Shown in pieces: positions 48,088-60,945 of a stretch of 64,000 nt of DNA. This stretch comes from Pipra filicauda (lineage: Eukaryota > Chordata > Aves > Passeriformes > Pipridae). Location of the stretch: the NCBI RefSeq assembly GCF_003945595.2, contig NW_024104620.1:4925033-4989032 (forward strand). The letters run 5' to 3'. Both the position numbers and the translations under genes were made by a program. The notes below the pieces were generated by a model. It worked only from the letters and a program-made list of their open reading frames with translations, searched no databases and was not told the DNA's origin. The first letter of the stretch is position 1; the number at the start of each line of letters is the position of its first letter.

Positions 48088-50149
48088 AATAGGTGGCATA
48101 TTTCAGGCATTGAGTCTGAAATAGTCATAAGAAAAAGCAGAAGTGAAGTCCAGCAGGCAGGTTTAGAATTACCCCTGAATTAAAAAGGGCTTCAGTACCT
48201 CATGATGAAGTATTAAATGAGGTCCTGATGATTTTATTAAGCTAAAGTGAGGTGGCACATCTGATTTAGGGGCCCCAAGCTTTCTGTTCACCCTGTGTTT
48301 TGGAGGCCTGTGGTAGCAATCAACTGCCTGTACCCAGAGGAAATTGTTTCTTTATGGTTTAAAGCGTGAAGACTCTTGCAGATAACCACATATTGCAGCC
48401 AGCAGCACCCTCCTTTAGCACATCCAGCAGTGGGAGAAAGGAGCAAATAGCGACAAAATTAAGGGAGAAATTGCAGAGCAACGGCCTTGAGCTGATGCAG
48501 GGCCCTAATTCAGCAGAGCACTCAAGCACAGGGATAACTTGTAATCTCTGTCAGCTTTGACGAGGGGGCTGTGAACCCAAAAGCTTTTCTACCTTTTTCC
48601 CAGATACCTCAGCAGCTCTAATGAAATCAGGCTAAAACTTTTGGGTTTAGTGTCTGCAGACCATTGCCTGGGTCTGTGTTGCTGCTGCCTTGCTCCGTGA
48701 AACCTGGGTATTGATGGATATTGATGCCTTCAGTGCAGGCTCTTCTCGAGCCTGATTTGCAGCATCAGGACTAGAGATTGTCTGGGATCCTTTAAACATC
48801 CTATTTTTGTGTTATAGCTGAAGGTAAGGAGTTATTTCCCTCAGCCATGAGCTCCTACTCAAACAGCAGCATGTAGCATCCTACCAGGTCTGTTACTGCA
48901 CTTTAGGCACCACATAGAACCAGCCACCAGTGGGGGGAAGGATGATCTGTTTGTACGAGCCTGAATTCCCTCAGGATTCAGCATTTAAGGCAATTGCTGC
49001 ACTATTCCTTCATGCTTCATGTGCAGGAAGCTCTTGGATAATTATCAAGTTCAGGGGGAAAAAAATACACAAATAGAAAATTGTGGATTTTTGAGATGTG
49101 TTAGAGTCCTTCCCAGGAAAAGCCCATGGCTTGGGCAGAGCTTCCAGGGCAAGAGGGGGGGGTTGTTAAAGAAGGATTTGCACTCAGTGCATTGGGACAC
49201 CCCCTGTTACAGTTTGTTTTGGGTGGGCTCGAGCACCACTGACAACCTGTGCGTCCATCAGTGGTTTCTGATTTCTCCCCGAGGATGCAGGAGTTTTTGG
49301 AAAGCAGCACTTTAACAAAGCTCTGCAGCAGGAATGGAATGATGATGTGCAGTGCTGTGAAACCTGGAATTTGAGCGTGCGAGGTTAATAAACACCCGCG
49401 AGTTTCCATAACTCACAAATTAAAGGCCCCAATTTTCACAGTCGGGCTGCGAGATCTAATTAAGGCTGGTGGTGCAATTCAGTGTTTGGAGAGTGGCTGC
49501 CTGGTCTAATTTATCCATGGGATTTTCGCTACCTTCATTTTTTTTTAAAGTAACAAAGGAACATAAAGCAAAACAGAGCCCTTTTCCTGAGGATCAAGTC
49601 CCTCTGCAGCTGAAAGCTCCAGTTCCTCGGTGGTTTGCAGTATATTAATCCTTCTCACTGGTTATTTTCTGGGTAATAGAGGAAGCTGCTGGCTTTATTT
49701 TATCTCCTTTGTCTCTTTGAGCAATGGCAAAGACAGCTAATGCCCACGATGGATGGTTTGCTGTTGGAAATATGAATATTATGAAGTATAATTGGTGCAT
49801 TGCTGTTATCTCTGTGGTGGGTGCCTCTGAGGGACCTGAAGGAAATCATGGTATATCTGGCAGAACAACTTAAAGTCACTCTTAGTTTCCAAATAAATGA
49901 GCAGCACTTTGCAAAGCCCTCATGAGATGAGGCTTTTGGGTGCTCCCACTGGGCTGGGTTACTGGGATATTCCTGTTCCACCATGGGCTTCCCCTGGTGA
50001 TAGAAAAACAGTGAAAAAAGGGAATTATTTAGGCAAATTCATGTTGGGTGCTTAGAGCAGCTTCCACCCTGGGAAACTGTGTCTTTGCATCTTGGCACCT
50101 TTGGGTACCAGCACTCACTAGATTGCAGAGTGTTAAGAAATGGTCTTAA

Positions 50150-50351
50150 TTGGGAAGAAATTCTTCCCTGTGAAGGTGGTGGGGCCCTGGCACAGGTTGC
50201 CCAGAGAAGCTGTGGCTGCCCCTGGATCTCTGGAAGTGTCCAAGGCCAGGTTGGATGGGGCTTGGAGCAGCCTGGGCTAGTGGAAGGTGTCCCTGCCCAT
50301 GGAATAAGATGGTCTTCATGGTTCTTTCCAGCCCAAACTGTTCTGTGATCT
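50150..50351 (+). mobile_element. CR1 3' fragment, sense
   Basis: TTGGGAAGAAATTCTTCCCT, GGCACAGGTTGCCCAGAGAA, GTGTCCAAGGCCAGGTTGGA and GGCTAGTGGAAGGTGTCCCT run in order, ending with CCCAAACTGTTCTGTGATC. A short deletion removes the usual GGCAGGGGGTG after CCCATGG. Confidence 0.93.
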
Positions 50352-53300
50352 GTGCAAAGTTATGTCCACAGCAAACACTCTTTTAGCTTTCAGGCAACCA
50401 AATATCAGCTTTTAAGTGAAAACTGAGGGTTTTGATCCTGGCCTCTACACATGCATTAACTACTTGCTCTTAACTGACAGAGAGCTGGTTCCCCATAGCA
50501 GGATTAGGGTTTGGCAGCTCCTTTTCCTGGTATTTAATGCCCTGCTCAACCCACCCTTGGTCACTGTCCACACAGATCACCCTGGTCTCTGCTGCACTGG
50601 AGCACTTGAGCGCCCTACAAGGGACAAAAAGAGCCCTGTTTTGGCAGAAATACGGTTTGTCATGTTGTTTTTCGTCTACAGAAGCATGTGAGTGATGAGA
50701 AGTGTTCTCTGTGAGCACCTGCTCAGGCAGCATCTGCTCGAGGGGCTCCTCTGCCCACCCAGGGACTGCTGCAGCTCCTCGGGGGGGGCACAGCCCCTCT
50801 CCTGCCTTGCTCAGCCAGTTTGGCTCAAAAACCCAATTTCAAGTGTTTTTCCTGCTTTGCTGCTTTTCTCCTTTTGGCTGGGCATATGCTGAGAGAGCCT
50901 GGGGATTCATCACACAGGGTTTACCTGATGGGAGACCCTCAGGCCCTCGATTTGACTGAAGGAACCAAATCTCTTGCGTCAGGTTTTCGAGCGCCCACCG
51001 CTCCGGATGAAATCAGGGGGGAGCTGCATCCACTTCAAGTTTCAGAGCCCATTTAGCTTTGATTTGCATCTGGTATCTAGGGCAAACTCTGGGAAGTGTC
51101 TTGTTTCATCCAGTCTCGCCAGTGTCTGTGATTTTATCAGAAAGTCTCATGGTATTTGGCGTGGTTCTTTTTCCTATCAATTGATCACGTCAGAACTGAG
51201 TCACTCAGTTAAAAATAAAAGCTTGTGTCCCCTGAAACGTTGAGTAACAGTCAGGAAAACACAGGAGCTGCAAGAGAAAGGGAAGAGAAACTGCGAGAAA
51301 CCAGAGTTTTTCATTGTGGACATGTTGGAAAGGCTCCTTTGGCCAAAAAAAACAGAGGGTTTTGGGAGGTCTGGGTTTGGTAACACTGCAGGAGAGCAAA
51401 AGGTGTGGGTGCTCGAGGGGTTTCTGGATGTTTTCATCTGATTAGGAAAGACAGGCTGTCCAGCTCTGCAGGGTTTTATCACAGGTGAATGATAGAAACA
51501 TTTGGTAAATGATATTTTATGAAAGCAGGGATGAAGTGGAAGAGTGACTGTGGTCATGGAGTCTGTAGCAAATGTGGGAAGAGCTCTCCTGCTCCAGCCC
51601 TACTGGGTGATGCTCCTTCCACAGGTGCTGGGTTTGTGTGGGCTCTGCACCAGTCCCTGGAGCAAAAGCCTTACAGTGGAAAAATACAAAACCTCTGAAT
51701 GAGCTCAGGCATTTTTCAGTCACGGAGTGGCCCCCCTGGGATGGGACTCACTGGGAAGGCAGACAGGGACAGTGGGGTGGGAGGAGAGAGATGCTCTTCT
51801 TGAGCAGCTGTTCCCATTGGAGGGGATAACAGGGCAGAGGGCTCTGAGGGATTTTGGAGCAGGGAGTGGGAACCAGGCTGGGGTGGGCTCAGTGTGGCAC
51901 CCGAGGCACATCCCATCCCAGTCGGGGGTAGGATGAGCACTGCTCATTTCCCGTGTCTGCAGAGCTGGAATGTGCTCTCTGGCAGAGGTATCCCCAGGCA
52001 TCAGAATCCCACGAGGCTCTGGAGGCTGCTGCATCCACAGCTCCCCCAGCGCTGGTTGGGAGAACCAGGTGCCTGGTCAGTGTTTGACCTAAGCTGCCTT
52101 TCCCATTCTTTATTTCCTTCCTTTCTCTCTCTGCACACCCGGTGTCAGTTCTCACATGCCCTGTGAAGGGATGGAAGGGAAGGGGCAGATCTTTTCCCGT
52201 GGCTCTCCCATCCCTGTGCCGGCTCCTCGCGTGTTCATGCCACGCAAAGAGGAAAATCCCCTTTAAATGCACCAAATCAGGAAGGTTTCCCACATGGACA
52301 CCGCCCTTTTGTCCACAGCCACGGCTGCTGCTTGGGGCAGACGGTTCTAATTACAGCAGTGTAATTGCAGGGCTGCACTCGGCCATCCCAGAGAGGGACG
52401 GGGGCAGGCAGGGCTGATCCTCGGAGAAACGCCAGCTCGGGGCTTCCAGAGCCACAGGGAATGGTTGGGAATATCTCTGTTCCCTCTCTCCCTGCCCCAG
52501 CACTCCCCAGGCTCCGCAAATTCTGACTTTCACACACCCAGGGAGGAACAGTCTTTGTTATCTCAGGACTGTGAACCAGGGAGAGAAATGGGAGGACAAA
52601 AGAGCAGCTTGTTTTGTTGGGGTTTTTTTGTTTCCCCTCCCCAAACTTCATCATTCTTACATTACTAACTCCTCTCCAATTCCAGCCTGCTTCAGAATAT
52701 CTCTTGCCAGCCACGGATGCCCTGTGGGATTAGCCTTTCTTCTCCATTGTCTTTGCCTGCTTTCCTGCAGATAATAGGGAATACAACATCCTGCATCACA
52801 ACACTTCTTGGAAAAGCACCGTGGGCGGTGGCTGTGCTGCGACAAGGGGACCCTGGGATGGCAGGAGGGAAGGTGTCCTGGGGAGAATTTGTGCAATAAA
52901 AACCTTGTCGTTGCTGCTGGGGTTGCACTGGTCCCTGGTGTGTGGCTGCTCCTCAGAGTAACATCACAGACACCACAGCAGCTGAAGGGAAGGGGGAATT
53001 TTCATTTCCCATTAAAGCAGGTATAACTGAACCCCCAAAACTGGGGGAACGAGCTGGAGTGCTGGAAGGTTTCCTCTAGGACTCGCTGAGCTCTGCCTTT
53101 GAATCTTCAAGCCATTCTGTGATTATTTCTCGTAAGACACTCCAGTGTGTTTGTTTGGGGCTGCCTTTGCCATGGCCTCACCCAGCTGTGCCACAACACT
53201 CATTTCACCTGCTGGGTTCCAGGATGACACGGTGACCTGCACATGCTGCTTTGGTTTCCCATTGCCTCGATCCCTGGGCAGCCTTTCCCCCCCTCAGTGA

Positions 53301-55899
53301 CACCAGGAATGGGAAGTGACACGTGCCAGGGCTCTGTTTTTCCTGCTTTTACAATCATATATTCTAAAATCAGTGATTAGCAGTCATTAAAAGCAACAGA
53401 TTCCTTATTAACGAACACTTTGTGCCAGCACTTGGGGCTTTGGGTGACATTTCCAGCCCTCATTTGGCTCCCAGCCTCTCCAGCAGAAAGCCACCCCTGT
53501 GCACTTCCCTGGCATTTGCCACTTGCCCACAGTTTGTGAGGACTCACTTGTGTTTAATTTCTCTGTAACTTAATACAGTTATTTATTTCTTGTCCTTTAT
53601 TTATTTTCATAGCTAATGGTGCCAGCACAGAAGGAGACTTGTTTCTTTTTTCCCCCCCCTGAAGTGTTTCATTTGCATTTAATGCCTCTGGTGTGCCTGA
53701 GCTCACGCTCTGCCTGGTGCTTTCTCATGGGTTTGTGTGAGGAACAGGTTCCCTGGACAATTTTCTCCAAGGAAAGTGCCTGTCAGGTAGGGAAGTGCAA
53801 ATCAGAATGGGGCAGAGGCAGGAAAATAGGGAGATATGAAGAGGTCACAGGAATAATTTGCTTAATAAGCTGTGTCTTCCTACCTACAAGCATTAATGTT
53901 ACACTTAGTCCCTGAACCATGAAAAGTTATAACTACTTGTTTATTTACCTCATTTCTGGATGTTTTCATTCTCTGCATGACATTCAGATCCCTTTTTCTG
54001 AATCCTTCTGCTTTTGGGCACTTAAAGTCACGTGGCAATGGTTCTAATGGATAAATCTGAAAGTAAATTCAGGGTTTCAGGGGCTTATTTTTTTCCCAAT
54101 AGCATTGATTTTCAGGGCTTCTTTTTTTTTATTAGTTGAGACAGTATGTTCTCTGGTAAATCATGGTTTCATTTTTCTACTGAAATGTTATTAAAATTTG
54201 GGGGGCATTTAAGGGGAGAAGGCACTTGCCAAGGTGCATCCCAGCTGTGAGGGCTCAGATAAAGCCCAGGGCTGGATAATCTGGGTAATCCCCAGGTACA
54301 AATCCTACAGGATTTGGAGGAGTCTGTGCATTCCCATGACAATTTTTCTTTCCAGCAAGGACTTTTTCACGGTTTCCAAGTATCCAGGTATGCAAGGAGA
54401 AAGAAAGAAAAGGAGGAGGCAGGAGGATTACGAGAGTTTCAGAGAAAGAAAGAGCAGAGAAGGAGGAGGAACATGTGCCCCAAGGCAAAGGAAACAGGTT
54501 CTGGGCAGGGAAGAGGATACAGGAATGTTTCAGCACTTCTTTCTTCTTCAAAGTCTTACTTTTCAAAGCCCACCCGACAAGTTCAGCAGTTTCACTCAAA
54601 AAAAAATCCTAAAACTATGAGAGACAAGTGGCAAAACTGGCACTGGGGGTTGAGTCTGTTGGTCAGGCCACATCCTAGGAAATTAAGATTAGGAAAACCC
54701 ATGTTTTTAAAGGCTATAATGGGCTGATTAGATGCTACAAAATCACTTCAAAGCTATTCTAATATTTTAATAGAGATATTTTAAATTTTTAAAGTTCACC
54801 TGACCACCCCTGTGGGTGCATAACCCATGCAAACAGAGGGTGACGTGGAAAAAAGGTGATAAAACAGGTGGTTTAATACAATCAGGCAAATTTCTCAGTG
54901 CCTGGTTACAACAAATGGGTGATGCCAAAAGAGTCCCTGGATTTCCTAAGCCTAAAGCTAATGTGAGACACACCAAAACAACCTGTTCACCACCAAACTG
55001 GAGGCAGAAAATTAGGCAAAATTTCTAATAGAATATTCCATTTCCCTCCAGTTCAGGCTACACCACCACAATCAAACCACCTGGCTGTTTCAGGGGATAC
55101 AGAGAACTTTACTAAATGCGTTTTATGGCCAAAACATTTTGAAGCAAAGTTTATCTGTTCTCTTTCTGCTGCTAATTCCTCCTGTAAATATTTTTGTGAG
55201 GTGTTTGTTGCTCTTTTAAACTGTGAGCAGCTGTAGTGGTCCTGGAGGCAGCGCTAATGAACAGATGTGTATGGCAGAAAAAAAACCTATTATCTTGCTT
55301 TTGTTCACCAAAACTTGTTAATTTGGGGCTGTCTGCATTTCAAGCTGCAATTTTCTTTTCCACCAAAGGTGTAATGGTGGCCTTCAGAAGTTGAGATGGT
55401 GGGTTTGCCTCTGCCTTCCCTTTTCTCTTATTTAACTGCCTGTAAAAAGGGAACTCCTGAATTATTTACTCCAACCCAGTTTCCTACTGGTTCCTGGTGT
55501 TCTGCAAGAAGTCCATATAAAATAGGCTGGGAAAAAGTTGGCTGTAATTCAGTGGAAAGTGAGTTGTGGCTGATGCACCCAGAGTTTCCAAAGCCCTAAA
55601 CAGTTCACCTGAGCATCACTTATAAAGGGAAACATAACAAGGAAAGAATTGGGTATCCCTGAACTTCTCTCTTCGTGTCTTTATTTGGCTGTGGCCCAGT
55701 TCTGACCTTACCAAATTAACAGAAACGTTTCTGGTGTTACAGTAGGGGTAGACTCAGGTATTATTTGATGGTCATGGTTGTTGCTGCTCTCCATGAGATA
55801 TTTGGATGTTTGCACAGCAGGCACAATCAGCTACTGGATTCCTTTGTCCTCCCAGAGATGGTTTCCTTTCCCAAAACACTCCCCTGGTTAAAATAAATT
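50352..55899. other. Non-coding DNA, no gene seen
   Basis: Unique sequence, somewhat GC-richer at 51700-52560 and purine-rich at 54397-54475. Open frames up to 145 codons occur in the GC-richer part on both strands at once, which is expected by chance where stop codons are scarce. Confidence 0.42.
54397..54475 (+). repeat. Purine-rich (GA/GGA) tract
   Basis: A stretch dominated by GAAAGAAA, GGAGGAGG and AGAAAGAAAGAG motifs with few pyrimidines. Confidence 0.75.
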
Positions 55900-56136
55900 A
55901 CAGAATCATGGAATGATTTGAGTTGGGAGGGACCATAAAGCTCATCCCTGTCATGGGCAGGGACACCTTCCACTAGACCAGGTTGCTCCAAGCCCCGTCC
56001 AACCTGGCCTGGAACATTTCCAGGGATGGGGAATCCACAACTTCTCTGGGCAACCACCATCCCCACAGCTGAATATTAAGAATTTCTTCCTAATATCTCA
56101 TTTAAACTTCCTCTCAGTTTAAAATCCAACACCTTG
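55900..56136 (-). mobile_element. CR1 3' fragment, antisense
   Basis: ACAGAATCATGGAATGATTT, CACTAGACCAGGTTGCTCCA, CAACTTCTCTGGGCAACC and AATTTCTTCCTAATATCTCA are in antisense CR1 order. About 240 bases remain, including the 3' end. Confidence 0.92.
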
Positions 56137-56640
56137 TTAGGTGGCTCATGCCTCGCTGGTTTTTGGATGCTGATTTTTTCCTGCAAGAAGAGAAGGAAAA
56201 TATTTAGATCAGGCTGGCATTGTTGGGGTGATTTTCCTCTTTAAACCACCATCAAAAGCTGGAAATCCCCTAAAAAGCAGCATACAAGTGGTGTTAATCA
56301 CCTTAGGTCTTCAGCTGTGTTGCTGCTGGGAAACTGAGTTTTTGAGATGTTAACGTCTTTGGGTGGAGATCAGAGGGCTCAGTCTGGGAATGGCCTATTG
56401 ATGGATTCATAACAAGAGATTATGGAAAAGGAAATCAAATAATCTCCCTCACAATCCAGAAAAATCTCCTGCAGACCCCTTTGTACTGGCACTGTGTGGA
56501 GATCCTACTGAGCACCACGGATCTGGAGAAGTCAAAACAGGGGAATTGCACTCCTTTCCTTAGATTGTCCTTCATTCAAGCATCCAATATTTTATATTCA
56601 AATCAAAGATACACACACTTCTATACTATAACCATAATTA

Positions 56641-56703
56641 CATTTTATATATGTATATAAATGTATATATAAATATACATTTTATATATGTATATATAAA
56701 ATG
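56641..56703. repeat. AT-rich duplicated near-palindrome
   Basis: CATTTTATATATGTATAT occurs at 56641 and again 37 bases later at 56678. The second copy forms perfect 11-base inverted arms, CATTTTATATA and TATATAAAATG. Confidence 0.85.
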
Positions 56704-59700
56704 TGTGTGGCATTTTGGGTTGTATTTCCTCAGCCTGAATTATTTCTCTTTATTCTATTTCATCCCTTTATTTCTAGCTCTGTCCTTCTCCAAACTATTA
56801 AATTCCAGCTCCCCTTTGGCACTGGCCTGTTCTCATCTCGTTCAGCCCTGTGTGTCACCTCCCTCCACTGCACAGATCAGGGATCCCTTTTAACCTCTCC
56901 TGTAACTGAGTGTTCCAGCAACAGGTTGTTTGGGCAGCTCTGCTCTGCCACGAGGTGAAGGTGAGAGGATTTTAGGGTCATCCAAGACCAGAGTGATATC
57001 CCTCCCTGATCTGCAACAAGGAGCTGTTATCACACAGCTTGAAAACCTACAGGAAGTTTATGCACCTACCTCATGCTGCAAACTCATATCTTATTTATTG
57101 TCCACCATTTAAATTAAGTCACATTTACTGTGGCTCCAAGGCATCTCTTCCCCCTTGAATCTCTGTTTCCAATTATTTCCCCCCAGATGTCATTAGCTGG
57201 TATTTGCCAGGTTGCATCTCATTTTGTTTTCTGTCTTTTTGCTTAATAACAAAAAACATAAGGGGTCACTTTGAGGCGGTGGAACTAATGGGCAATCATG
57301 AATATTATGGAAGCTTGAAAAATTATTAAGGTGATGAAATCTTTCTCGTGCCACACGCTAATGAAAACCCAGCATGTGGCTGTTTTCCAGATAATCCTGT
57401 TGCTAGACTGATTGAAATATCATTGTGAGTGCTTTCCCCTAAATATATGTATTCTGAGTGTCTATACATTCAGCTCTCCATGAAATTGGAGTTATTCTGC
57501 TTTTCATGAACTCGCATATGAAACAGATTAGATGGCTGCTTGTAAAATCTTATTAGGCTGCTGTTGCTTGACATTTTGTGCATCTGATGGAGTGATAATC
57601 TGGAGTAGGCAGCAGAACAGACACTCAGTGGGCTGAACCTCCTGCCCACAGCTGATGCCTCCCTCCAGAGCAGTGCCTGTATTGCTGGACGTAGCTGGTC
57701 TACGAGAAGCTGAGCACAAAGGATTGTTTTAAACAAACCCCGGAAAATGGCCATATTGATGGCCCTATCAAAAATATTTCCCTTTGCCGGGGCAGGGTGG
57801 CAATGGGAGCACAGCTGCACTGGGATGGAATAGGGAGGGAATATTTGCTGCGTGAGCCTGAGCTGCCACTTGGTGCAGTTTGCAGCAATCCCGGGGTGAT
57901 TGCTCGGTGTCATTGGGGTGGGTTTGTGGCACTCAGGTGGTTAACAGGTTACTGCTGCCGTGGGCCTCACCGAGCTGTCACGAGGCTCCTCAAAAGCAGC
58001 AAACCTCGGCTCACGGGATCACCGCGGGCTCCTCGTGGGCAGGGGAGGATGAAACGAAACACGAGGAAAGAGCTTTTCTCTGCATGACCCCGTCTCTGTG
58101 CTTGGGGTGACTTTTATTCACTCCACGGGCTGAGTAAAGTCCCAGTCTGGGCTCGGCTGGAATAAACATCTGTGGCTGAATAACTGCACTAATGCAGGGA
58201 GCACATGATGAAAAGTGAGGATTGTGAGCCTTTTTTTTTGGTGAGATTTTTTTTTTTGATTCAGTACAAGGAAAATTCTCTCCCCGGAATGAATGGCAGC
58301 TATTCATGTCAATGAGAGGAGAGAGAAGGAGTCAGGACAATTTTACTAACCTTTAATAAGGCTCTCAATCTATTTATAAATGGCCATCGATGTGTGGCTC
58401 CGCTTTCAGCTGAAGGCAGATGGCAATATTTTAGTTCAACTATGTTTTTTTCTTTAATGCACTAAAACCATTATGGACTCTGTTGCTGGTTTTACTTCAG
58501 TTGGATGCTGATGCTTAATGTTACTGCAGCTTGGTCCCTCCTCACCCCAGGGATGAATGCAGGGCTCTTCCTTAGGAATGCCTTCCTCACCAGCCCAGGA
58601 CAGGAGGATCTCTCCTCCTCCTCCTCCTGCTGCAGAGCCCTTGTTGTCCCATCTGTTCAGTTCCCCCTTTGCTCCTCACCAACCTTCTCACCATTGTCCT
58701 TCAGCTTCACTTTCCAGACACGATTATCCTCCCTCATCTACTGAGTTTAAGTTGCATTTGGGGGACATCAGCCCTCATAAGGATGAATCCTGTGGGATTA
58801 GCACCTCTGAGAGCTGCACCAGCACAGCAGGAGGTGGTGGGTTCCTTCTTTGTCTTTCCAGCTTCAGGGAGTTGTGAGCTTGAAATAGTGTCTGTTAGTC
58901 CAGGCAGATAATTCCTGCTTATTCCCCAAGAACAGGTCCCTTGATGCTGCTCTGACTCCCTTTAACAGCGGCTTTAACATTCTAAATGATCTATAAAATT
59001 TTAAAAAGTTATCAGTAAGATGTCAAAAAGTGTCTGTTCCAAACATCCCAGTAATATCCCTGTTTTGTCCAAGGGGGCTGTTGGATGGAGGCAGCGTGGC
59101 AGTGCAGGACATGGTCACCATGGCTGGGGTGGGACAGGATGCCATTAGTGTGCCTTATTGACACTGAGGAAAATCTTTAATTCCAGACTTTATATAAATA
59201 GTTGCTGAGGGTTTTTTTTGTTTTTGGGGGTTTGGGGTTTTTTTGTAATATATTGAGCTGGATTCTCAGAAATCACCAGGTGAAATCTGTGGCCTGTTCT
59301 CTGTCTTGGGCACCCATGATAAATTCGGGCCATAAAAGCTGTGATTGTGCTATCATGTGCATTTCTGTAGTGCAGTTTATTGGCTTCACAGGTTCCGATT
59401 ATTTGTTTATTTTATTTTAATTTTTTTCACGTCTATCCATGTTCTTTATGGTGCAAAAGATGATTCCTGAACAATCCTGTGTACCAAACTCTTCCCCTGA
59501 TGGAGAGAAAGGCCACCACTGTCTGTTGTACCTTTGACAGACCCTCCTTGGATCTTTTTGTGCCAGGCTGTAGTTAGACATATTATGGGAAGTTTGTGAG
59601 AAGGAAAGGTTACTGCTTAGCTGCTGAGACAATTTTCTCTGGAATTATATTCCAGGTGGCTTCTCTTGATATTTTACATCACATGGGGCTGCCCCCTTTG

Positions 59701-60849
59701 GTTTCATGGCATATGTGTGTTACAAACACGCTCTTTGCATAAAAGCTTTGGAAATGCTCTGAAGCCCGAGACTGAAGCAGCAAGGACCAAATCCATGTGA
59801 CGTTGTCATAACAACAAACAATAATTTGAAATGCAGATTTTTTTCATCTTTACTCTTTGGTTGTGATTGAGAGCTGTGGAAAATGGGGGATTTGCTGCAC
59901 TGAGATTGTGCCTATTAGAACAGGAAGGTGATAATGGGAGTTGGTGGGATGCCCAAGGGATCGGGAGTATGATTTATGAGTAGTCCTAAACAATAATACA
60001 TCTAAACCAAGAATTAGTTGTGTTTCTGTGGTGGCCTATCCAGCTATTTCTGTTCAGCCTGTCAGGCTGGTGTGACCACTGGGGAAGCTCTGGGATCTCT
60101 GGATCAAACAGCTTTACTGCAGATAAAGCCCAAACTTGTGACCCTCTGATAAACCCACGGAAATTAGAGCCTCTTTGGTGTGTGTTTCCAAACAGGTGTT
60201 TCATCCCTTTGAGCAGATCAGTGGAGTTTGCTGGGTTATTTGCAAATAGCTTTTACTGCTAAGAAATGGTGTTTTCCTTTTCTGAGGCAGGAGCTGTGAT
60301 TCCCCCACGTCTGGCACTTCAGGAGCCACTCTGCTGCTTCTGTGCTCAGCTCCCAGCTCAGCTCATCACACCAGTGTTCTCCACATCTCCCGTGAATCCA
60401 CAGCAACCCTGCCCTGTCCTGCCACTCCTGCCAGGAAGAGTGCAGCCCTTCTTCCACCTGTGTGTGAATCTCTTCCACCCAAATCATCCCAGCTGTTGTG
60501 TGCTCCTTTCCACTGTGCCCTGCAGGGTGCAGGAACCACAGCAGTGCCTGGGCAGGGAGGGGGGAAGGTCCAGCCCAGTGCTCAGCCCCTGCCTCACTTC
60601 AATATTTCAAATCCAGATAAGAGAAAATCACACTCTGCACATGAACTCCAGCCTGTTTCCTCTGCCCTCTCTGGCTCGATTCACTCTCCCTTTGTCACTT
60701 TTCATGTTTCACGATGCCTCAAATGTCAGAAACCTTCTTATTTTCCTTGATAGGTTTTGTGATTTCCTTAGTCATTCATATCTGTCCTCGCTCTTTTCTT
60801 GTACTAATATCTCTGAGAAGCCAACTCATTTCCTGAGCTTTACACAAGG

Positions 60850-60945
60850 GCTTTTTCTTTTCCTTTTTTTTATTTCTAATCTTCATTTCCTTTCTCTGTC
60901 CCTGTCCATCCTCTTTCCATTCCCTCATTTCTGCTTTTCCTGTTA
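60850..60945 (+). repeat. Pyrimidine-rich tract
   Basis: About 95 bases, mostly T and C, with few purines. It explains the long Phe/Leu/Ser-rich open frame across it. Confidence 0.7.

Larger units (their letters stand above)
44089..50149. other. Non-coding DNA, no gene seen
   Basis: About 6 kb of unique sequence with an (AT)n tract at 44290-44308, a 22-base-period duplication at 48044-48087, and conserved-element-like texture around 49370-49530. No exon is supported. Confidence 0.42.
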
